From Hormiphora californensis (lineage: Eukaryota > Ctenophora > Tentaculata > Cydippida > Pleurobrachiidae): a stretch of 64,000 nucleotides of DNA. Below the pieces are notes generated by a model. That model was not told the DNA's origin. It saw only the letters and a program-made list of their open reading frames with translations, and searched no databases. Positions 31,582 to 41,300 of this stretch are shown here, one piece after another. The stretch lies in the NCBI GenBank assembly GCA_020137815.1, contig CM035354.1, positions 1,134,386 to 1,198,385 on the forward strand, read 5' to 3'. Each line of letters starts with the position of its first letter. Position 1 is the first letter of the stretch. The position numbers were made by a program, and so were the translations under genes.

Positions 31582-34500
31582 TTAGTTCCTCTCGCAGATG
31601 TATGCGGTGAACTTGTTGTTTGTCTTGCCACTTGTCTTTTTATTGGTCATACACCTGGAGGAGGGAAGTGTGGGTTAGAACTTTATATACCCTGCTAACT
31701 TAAATAACCCGCCAGTGGCGAGAAGTCCCACTGGCGCGCTGTCAATAAACAGCTAGTCCAGCGGCAGATTATTTCCCACTGGCAGGTTATTTATTATTAA
31801 CTCCTATGTTACATTCAAAGTGAGTGTAAATGATCAGTTCTTACTGAAATACAGAGGGAACACTATTTGCAAGAGTTACACACTACATTGGAGAGAAAGA
31901 AAGAACACATTCCGTCAATTACTCTCTCTTTATCTCCCCTTCTTTCTCACTATCTCAATTCCTCTGTGTTATGTCTGGCATGCCCCATATCTTGTTAATT
32001 CTTTCTCTCTCTCCTTAGTAACTGTTACCAAACACTATACACTCAATTGAGAGATGTTTTTGACTGTTTCTCAGTTCTCTTTGTGTGTTTTCATTAGTGT
32101 TCTCTCTCTTGTTATTGTGTAATACTTGAAACAAACGACTAAAGCAGGGTATATAACCCATAAACTCTGACCAATGGCACGTTATTGGTTTAAACCCCTC
32201 CGCCTCTCCCTCGGCTACGCCTCGGGATCGTCGTCGTGATTTAAACCAGTTTATCCGCCACTGGCGGATAAACTACAGCTACCTTCTCCCAGCGGCGCGC
32301 TGGGAGAAAGGTATCTGAAATAACGTGCCAGTGGCCAGAGTTTATGCCTCATGTAACTAGAAGAAAGTGGGAAAATATGGCGTAAAGATTTCGTAACGAA
32401 GTTACCCCTCCCGCGTGAAGGTCGGGGTTATTTCGCAACCAACGTAAAGATGGGGTTAGAATGGGAACTGACCGAATCAGGAAATACTGGTCCCTGATTG
32501 GCTGATAACCAGTCACGTGACCTAAATAACTAGTTCTGATTGGTTGTTTACTTCAAGTGTCGGTGGTTCACTCACTTGTTCTTGTTCTTGCAGGAGATTC
32601 CAGCACATTTGGTGTCGGCTTCACACGCCTTAACAGCTGCCTCCATGCTCTGCATGCCGCTGAGCTTCTTCTTCAACTTGTAGCTCTCAACAGTTTTCCA
32701 GGTGCAAACCTCCTCGGGCTCATCGGTCTTCTCATCATCACCATCATCACCATCATCACCATCATCACCATCATCACCATCATCACCATCATCACCATCA
32801 TCACTATCATCATCAGCCCTGGATCCTGGAGTGAGGGAAGGAAGGGGTTAGTGGTAGGTTTATAATAAGGGACATCAACTATAAGGTCCATTGTACAGCT
32901 ACTTGTCTCATAAAATACTGCACTGGGCTAAAGGTACAGTCAGTGCGCCTGACAAACAGCTCTAACCCCGTACTTACCAGAGATCATAGGGTAATGAGCG
33001 TAGTTGGCAATGGCACAGGTGTTCAGGCTGTTTCCGGCGGTACCCCTAGCCATCTTGATGTGTCCTTTGTCTCCCCAGTTTCCTCCCCAGCTGTTTCGGC
33101 AGTTGAAGTAGGAATCACCATTGGCGTGGATACCGTATCCAACAACATCGACAGCGTGGTTAACGGAGGAGCAGCTGGTAGCGGAGTAGACACCATCCTG
33201 AATGGGTGGGAGGTCTGTGAGTATACTAATGAGTATACACATTACACATGGTGTGAGAGGTGGGAGGTCTGTGAGTATACTAATGAGTATACATGGTGTG
33301 AGAAGTAAAGTGTGTATCACACTCACTGAGTATAATACATGATAGATGATGGTGAGCCGTATGGCGGCGCCAGACCCCAATTTGATTCTCAACAGTGCGC
33401 TCAGATGGGGTCGCGGCGCCATACAGATTGTCTCTAATACCTTGTAAGAGTAGAAAGAGTTGATGACACCAATAGCGACGGAGAGGACACCAATGGTATC
33501 ATCAGCAATAGCGGCAACAAGGGCATCATCAGACTTGCTGAGGTACTTGGTTCCTGAGATGGTGAATCCGGCGAGACCGTTCTTGGAGGCATCCTTCTGG
33601 CAAGTAGAATCTGAAAATGAGTAATATATAATATTATCATCTACGACTATGAAATAGCTCGCTTCGAAATAATTCTAATAGTAGCTGTCAGATCGTTGGT
33701 CTAACAGAATAGTAGAGAGCTAGAGAAAGTGTATTATAATAATTACCCTTGGCGGTGTAAGCATAGTCGGCAGTCTCAGCAAGGAGATTTCCGTTGTTCT
33801 TGGACCAGGTATAACAAGAAGCGGGCCATCCTCCGTTGCAACCGTCCCTGGATCCCTCGTAGACACAGTCAAGATACTGCTGCTCGGACAGACTCTTCTT
33901 GGTAGACTGGAAGGTAGAAGGGAGGGTAAGTAATTGTTGTTTAGCTGGGAGCAATTTTTCACCATATATTGAGAGTGGTTCTGAGATTTAATCAGGGTTT
34001 AGAGGAGCCGGGAGGGAGCCGGGATAATAAAAACTTACATATCCCCGGTTGACTTGGTACTCCAGAGGTCCAACGGCTCCAAAGGCCCAGCAAGATCCAC
34101 AGGATCCCTGGTTCTTGGGATCGGGGAGCACATCAGCGTAGTCAACATTATCAGCTCGTTTCACAAGAGATCGCCTGACCAGGGGCTCGACATCCCTCCT
34201 GGCGAGCTCGAGAGAAGAAGCGTTCAGTCCGGTGTAGGCTTTCTTCTCATCATCGGTCATAGTTGCGAACTGGTTGTATCCGGCATGCCAGTGGTCACCA
34301 TCATTAGCGTTGTGTTCCTCAATTTCATCACAATTTCTGAGAGGGAGAGAGGGTTTAATAGTGAGACCGTGGAGTGAGAGAGGGAGGGTTTAGTGAGACC
34401 CCGTGGACAGTATCAATGTAGCCTAATGTAAATTAAATGGTTAAACAATAAAGTGCAATAGTCAGATCAACACATTATCTGTCAGTACCTAAATCTGTAA

Positions 34501-34689
34501 TAGCTGGGCGGTTGCAACTTACTTGCTGAAAGCTGCAAAATGGGCAGCTTGGTCCTCGGAAGAGGCCTGAAGGAAGTTCTCCTGGCCATTCTCAGAGACC
34601 AGCTTCTGGAACATTTTAGCTTTTTCTTCCTGAGTCAGGAGAGCCGAGGCAGCTCCGACCAGACAAGCCAGCACAATCAGGATCTTCAT
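31582..34689 (-). CDS. Cathepsin L-like (papain C1A) peptidase with Asp-Asp-Gly linker and PAN-like tail (cathepsin 1)
   Basis: Papain-family cysteine peptidases act in lysosomes or digestion. Exons: 34689-34523, 34336-34039, 33906-33747, 33610-33441, 33197-32978, 32825-32576, 31664-31582. The start MKILIVLACLVGAASA is a signal peptide. The propeptide contains HNANDGDHWHAGYNQFATMT and ends near VKRADNVDY. Active-site landmarks are NQGSCGSCWAF (Cys), NHAVDVVGYG (His) and RNSWGGNWGD (Asn). After the catalytic domain come about nine Asp-Asp-Gly units, then a Cys-containing domain (VCTWKTV...ACEADTKCAGISCKNKNK, then a last exon ending FTAYICERN) of PAN/apple appearance. The last intron holds an inverted element A copy and a 105-bp MITE. 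The paralogue lies upstream at 35343-44215. Confidence 0.92.
31684..32353. mobile_element. Element A, copy 3 (inverted), in the last intron of cathepsin 1
   Basis: Reverse orientation, from TATATACCCTGCTAACTTAAA to CCAGAGTTTATGCCTCA. The hairpins are as in the other copies, and the pogo insertion site is empty (CACACTACATTGG). Confidence 0.85.
32464..32569. mobile_element. About 105-bp MITE-like element, copy 2
   Basis: Ends GGAACTGACCGAA and TCGGTGGTTC, with the core TTGGCTGATAACCAGTCACGTGACC shared with the copies at 9283 and 61497. It sits within 10 bp of the cathepsin 1 donor at 32575. Confidence 0.78.
33362..33427. repeat. Small GGCGGCGCCA hairpin element in a cathepsin 1 intron
   Basis: An inverted repeat, TATGGCGGCGCCAGACCCCA versus TGGGGTCGCGGCGCCATA, flanks CAGTGCGCTCAGA. 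A near copy lies at 37332-37385 in a cathepsin 2 intron, and fragments lie at 24590-24840. Confidence 0.7.
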
Positions 34690-35342
34690 GTCTTGAAGGG
34701 GGAGAGAGGGTTGGGTCAAATTGAAGATAGATATAACATGCTAGATCTAGAGAGTTTGGGAATTGATGATGTCGCATCATCAGAGAAAATAGGGATGGGC
34801 GGAGGGGTGGTTACTCGATCAGAAAGGGGGCGTTCTACCAAGGTTGTCATCTCGCAAGAGGAGCCAGGTAACAACTAAAGTGATAAAACTGACAGTGACC
34901 GGCCCCCCCCTTTTGTACCTGTTGTCGAGTTCCCGGAACCACACTACAAAGGGCAGCTCTTCGTTCTGTGTAGACAATGATGCCACAATGTAGACAATGT
35001 CCCGCCCACAATGGGCTGAATGGACGCTTTATCATCCAGGGGGTGGGGGCGTCTCTTTGTATATCTTTAACAAGCTAGTGCTCCTCTTTGTGCTCTTTGT
35101 TAGCTTTTAGAGGGGCGTCTGTGAAAACGTCAAACGACACTTCCAGGGTATTGGAGTAGACAGAGTTGAGGTAGAAAAGATGTGTCTCTTTGTATGAGAG
35201 AAGGAGAGAGGGAAAGAGAGAGAAGGAGAGAGGACAGAGAGGGAGGCAGAGAGGTGGAGGAAGAATAGAAATGGCAGCTAAACAAAGAAAACAAAAGCAT
35301 TTTCAGCAGTAAAAGATAGGTGGTCTGTAGTTGGTAACAATT

Positions 35343-38300
35343 TTACAATCGTTTGCATTGGTAAGCAGTAAACTTCAGTTTCGAGACAGATCCGTTCTTG
35401 CTGTTCAACTGGCACCTATAACACAGAGGGGGCGGTTAGCAAGATGTAGTGATATGGCAGTTACTATTATAGCCTCAACTAACAGAGAGATGACGGAACA
35501 GACGATCTCCCATCTAGTAAGGAGACACACTTACTTTCCCTTGTCGTTACAGGAGACTCCCTTGCACTTTGCATTCTCCTGACACAGCTTCTTAGCCTCA
35601 TCAATATCATAGACCAACTTGGAGAGGTTTCCTTTCATTCTCCTTTGGGTCATGGTATTCCAGCTACACGAGTCAGTATCATCACCCCCATCGTCACATT
35701 CAGAATCACTGGAACCTGGGGGATTAATTGGTCACTAATTGATAATTAATTGGTAACTAATTAGCAACTAATTGGTAACTAATTAGCAACTAATTAGTAA
35801 CTAATTGGTTACTTGGATAAGTGCCGGAAGAGAGAGGTGACCGTCAGGAATTGAGATGTAGAATTTGGGCTCACTATTTGGAGGGTCACACATGAAATAC
35901 AGCCCCCCCCCACCCCCGAAATACACTCATACCTGTGACCCTTGGGTAGTGAGCATAGTTGGAGATAGCACATGTGCTCAGACTTGACTTGAGACCCCTC
36001 TTCATCTTGATATAACCCTCGTCACCCCACGCGTCTCCCCAACTGTTTCGAACCAGGAAGTACCCAATTTTACCGGAGGTACCATATCCCACAATGTTGA
36101 CCGCGTGGTTGACACTGCTGCAGCTCTTGCCAGAGTAAACTCCTGACTATTAACGAGATGGAGATGATGTGAGATGTTAGATGGGATGTGAGATGTGATG
36201 TTAGATAGGATACATCAGAAAGGGTGTTAGATGAGATGTGAGATGTTAGATAGGGTGCTAAATAGGGTGTTAGATGAGATGTGAGATGTTAGATAGGATG
36301 TCAGAAAGGGTGTCAGATGAGATGTGAGATGTTAGATAGGGTGCTAAATAGGGTGTTAGATAAGATGTTAGATAGGGTGCTAAATAGGGTGTTAGATAAG
36401 ATGTTAGATAGGGTGCTAAATAGGGTGTTAGATAAGATGTTAGATAGGGTGCTAAATAGGGCGTTAGATAAGATGTTAGATGGGGTGTTAGATGAGATGT
36501 GAGATGTGAGATGTTAGATGTTAGATGTTCAGGCCAACTTGGAACCTTGTAGAGGGGGGGGGGAAGTAACTTATCTATACCTTGTAATTGTAGAAGTCGT
36601 TGACAACGCCAATAGCAACGGAGAGAACACCAATCGATTTATCAGCAACGGCCTCAGTCACTGCACTGTCAGTCTTGGGGCTAATGTAAGCGGTACCAGT
36701 GATCTTGAAACCAGAAATGGCATTCTTTACCTTTTTCACACACTTACCATCTGGAAATGGGAGGTGATTTACAGAAATTAGCTTTACATTATTCACGATA
36801 TAATTTAGTTGATGTATTTTGGTTACGCTGGCAAGGGAGGGGTAACTTCAATAGTATTTTACACTCACCAACTTTGTTGTAGGGCAAATCAGCGGTTGAG
36901 GCAGCATAATTCCCGTTGTTCTTTGACCAAGTATAGCACTCGGCGGGCCATCCTCCGTTGCAGCCGTCCCTAGAACCCTCATACACGCAATTCAGGTAGA
37001 GCTGCTCAGCCAGGTTCTTGTGACACTGAAATACAGATTTATTAATAGATGTAATGGTGTACTGGTGTAGGGCGGGGTATGGGTGAAAGAGAGGGGACAG
37101 CTAGATTCTTGTGACACTGAAATACAGATTTATTAATAGATGTAATGGTGTACTGGTGTAGGGCGGGGTATGGGTGAAAGAGAGGGGACAGCTAGATTCT
37201 TGTGACACTGAAATATGTAATGGTGCAGTACTGGTGTAGGGGGGTGTTACAGTAGTGGTGAAAGAGAGGGGGACAGCTAGATTCTTGTGACACTGAAATA
37301 CAGATAATAGGTGCGATGGTAATGGTGTAGGCTGTATGGCGGCGCCATACCCCAGTGCGCTCAGATGGGGTCGCGGCGCAAGACAGGGTGTATGATTTGA
37401 TTTTCAAACTAAAAGGTCTACAATACAGGGACACAAACACGCGTAGATATAGACACACATAATATAGGTATAAAGATAAATTTCCCTGTACAATAGAGCC
37501 AGATAGCGGAGGGCTGTAGACAGCGCTTACACCTATCAAGAGAAATATTAAATCAATTAATAGAATATATGATATTTATAGTATTATCATAGTTATTAAA
37601 TAGTAATTAATTTTATTGAGATTTGAGCATGAGCAGCCGCACGATGATAATGATCAACATGAGTAATAATGTTATGATGGTGCTTCTGCTATAATTGGAA
37701 TATTTCCAAGACCAAGAGAGAGTAAATAACACGAGAGCGCTATTGGCTAATGGTGGAGAGATCACATGTTCAACACAAGCCAATAATTAGAGAGCAGTTA
37801 GGAACTGAAAGAATAGTTAGACAATAGGGAGAGAGAGAGAGCGAGAGGGAGAGAGAGAGAGAGAGAGGGAGAGAGAGAGAGAGAGAGAGAGAAAGAACAG
37901 AACTGACTGAGAGAGACAGATGGGAACAATAGGAGAGATACTTGACAGAATACATAAATGAGGTATAAACTCTGGCCACTGGCGCGTTATTTCAGATAAC
38001 TTTCTCCCAGCGCGCCGCTGGGAGAAGTTAGCTGAAGTTTATCCGCCGCTGGCGGATAAACTGGTTTAAATCACGACGACGATCCCGAGGCGGAGCCGAG
38101 GGAGAGGCGGAGGGGTTTAAACCTATAACGTGCCAGTGGTCAGAGTTTATAGGTTATATACCCTGCTTTAGTTGTTTATTTCAAGTATTACACACCAACA
38201 AGAGAGAGAACACTAATCAAAACACTCAAAGAGGACTGAGAAATAGTTAAAACACCTCACAATTGAGTGTACACTGTTTGGTAACAGTTACTAAGCGGTT

Positions 38301-41300
38301 GCTAAGGAAAGAGAGTGAAAGAAATAGCCTGATAAGGGGCATGTCACACATAACACAGAGGAAGAGATAGTGAGACAAAAGGGGAGATAAAGAGAGAGTA
38401 ATTTACGGAATGTGTCCTTTCTTTCTCTCCAATGTAGTGTGTAAGTGTTGCACATAGTGTTCCCTCTGTATTTTAGTAAGAACTGATCATTTACACACAC
38501 TTTGAATGTTCAAAATAAATAACCTGCCAGTGGGAAATAATCTGCCGCTGGACTGGCTGTTTATTGAGAGCGCGCTAGTGGGACTGGCGGGTTATTTAAG
38601 TTAGCAGGGTATATAAACGGTTAACGGGAGATCGCGCCAAAATGGAGTAGAGAGCACGAGTTAAATGCTGAAGTGAAACACTTTCGATATTATGAGAACG
38701 ATAAAAGAAGACCCATTTAGTGACTACCTAAGTGACACCCTGATCAGTCCCAGAACTATCCCAAAGATGTCTTTTTAATTGAGAAGAGAAAATTATGGGA
38801 TCAGAAGTAGCTCTCAGGGAAAGCGGAAGAAGGTTCCAGAGCTTATGGGCACGGTAGAAGAAGGAATTTTCAAATATGTTAACTCTAGGAACCTCGGACG
38901 TCATCAGGTGGAGTGAATCCATATTGGATTGGGCCCTAGTGTTTATTACTATCTGGGAGGGGGTAAAGAACGAGAGATAAGGAGGGAGATCGATTGGGGA
39001 GGTACCATATATTATTTTGTGCAGAAGCATTAAATCATTAAGCTCGAATTTATTACGAATAGGAGGTATGTTGAGGTTGGCAAGCTTGGAAAAATATTCT
39101 ACCTCAGAGTAGCTAGAATTTTCTTCATCTAGTATCCATTTTATCGCTCGCTTCTGGAGTTTTTCTAGCTTTTCAATCCCAGCTGTACTAGTTGGTCTCC
39201 AGATTTGTGAGCAATGTTCTAGTAAGGACCGCACAAGAGACAAGTATAGGGTCTTCCGTTCAGGTGGTGTTCTAGCTAATTTACTGTGCCTCTTTAATAA
39301 CCCTAACTTTTGCCTCTGGGAAGCAAGAATAGAATTTCTGTGCTCCTCATAACTCAATCGGTTACTAATAAGAACGCCGAGGTCTTTCTCAGAGGAAACT
39401 GAAACAATTAATTCCCCTGCAAGAGTGTAAGAATGCGCTATTTCACGTCTATTTAGATTAAGCCTTATTAATTTACATTTAGCTGGGTGGAAGGAGATGC
39501 GGTTTTCTATAGACCATTTGTGGAGGTTGTCGATATCGGATTGTAGGCTATCTGAGGGAGAGTGTACACTTTTCCATATTTTGAGATCATCAGCATATAG
39601 CCTACTATTGGTACCCTGATTGATTACACTAGTGATATCATTAATAAATAAGACAAAGAGAAGTGGTCCTAAAATGGATCCTTGAGGCACCCCAGAATGT
39701 ACTGGTGCCCATTCAGAGGATATACTATCTATAACTACCCGCTGTTTTCTATCCCTAAGATATTCTATAATGAAACTTAACATTTTCCCATTAATATTGT
39801 AATGATCTCGGAGTTTATCTATAATTACATCATGATTAACACTATCAAAGGCCTTAGCAAAATCAAAATATACGATATCAGTCTGAAGATGGTTATTTAT
39901 ATTGTAGGCGAGGCTGTCAGTGAATTCAATCATCTGGGTACAGCATGATTTATTAGGTACAAAGCCATGTTGATGAGGAGAAATTTTATCTTGGCAAATA
40001 AGGAAGAGCTTGTCCCTAATAAGTCTTTCAAATACCTTCATTACTAGGCAGGTTAGAGATATAGGCCGATAATTTTTAACTAGAGACTTGTCCCCTTTCT
40101 TGTGGACTGGCACTACATTTGCCTCTTTCCATTCTGATGGCAAATAACTGGAATGGTATGAGAGATTATAGATGTATGCAAGAGGGCGAGCTAGGACTGA
40201 AGAACATTTTTTAAGAACAATACCGTCTATATTGTCAGGACCAGTTGCTTTGGAGGGGTTTATATCCTTGAGGATTTTTTGAACATCCTCCTCTCTAAAT
40301 AGAAGATTATTACAGTCATTTACGTGGTTCCTGTTAGGATCGATTACTGTATTGTAACTACTAATATCAGAAAATTGAGCACAGAAGAAGTTGTTGAACA
40401 TGTTACATTTTTCAGAAGTTCTACAGGAAGAGTTGTTATTGTCACTAACAGAATCGGGAATTCTAGTGCTCCCTACTAAAGATTTAAGATACTTGTAGAA
40501 CTTTTTAGTTATAGTATTACTGTCATTCATTTCCTCGTCTGTATAGTAACTAGCTCTTTTGTCTTCTACAGAGAGTTTGTAATTGTCAGCCAGGGATACG
40601 TATTCGTCGTTTAAGGTGATATCGTCAGGATGCTTAAGATGAAGCTTGCGGGCTCTTTCTACAGATTTTCGGAGAGCTTTTAGGTCTTCATCGAACCAGG
40701 GTGGACGAGAGGAGGGTTTAACAGTGACCATAGGAACGTACCTTTTTAGGATAATGTCTAGTTTTGATTTGAGACAAGAGACACATTCTCGAGCATTAAG
40801 GCCCACAAAAAGAGCATTCCAATTGCATGAGTTCAGATCTTGGTTAATCCGATCCCAGTTTGCTTTCTTATATGAAAATTTTCTAAACTTGGCAGTATTT
40901 TTCATGGAGACTCCTAAATTGATGGTACATTTAATTGTGCTATGATCAGATTTAACTAATAGATCCTGTTTAACTTTAACTTGATTATATATGCTAGGTC
41001 TATTTGTAAGAATGAGGTCTAGGATATTTCCTGAACGATGCGTAGGAGAGTTTATCAGGGATACCATACCAAGGTTACTTACGATTTCAAGGAAACTAGA
41101 TTGTCTCCCAACATTGGATGAAGGCAAATCCCAGTTTTTTATAGAGCTAAGATTGAGGTCGCCTATTATTGTAAGGGAATTATATCGCTTCGAGAGATAG
41201 TTTAATAGGATACAGAGAGACAGTGCTGTTAGAAAGATTATAGTTTTTAGACATGAACGAGTGGTTTGTGGGGGGTGTGGTTGTGGATCATCCGTGCGGC

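Noticed and set aside
31009-32050. Similar 76-residue ORFs with signal-peptide look in element A copies
   Set aside because: Present only because the non-coding repeat is copied; they are short and include hairpin regions.
32673-32891. Poly-Met/Val ORF opposite the cathepsin 1 tail
   Set aside because: It is another frame of the Asp-Asp-Gly coding repeat on the same strand; the cathepsin frame is the one in phase with flanking exons.
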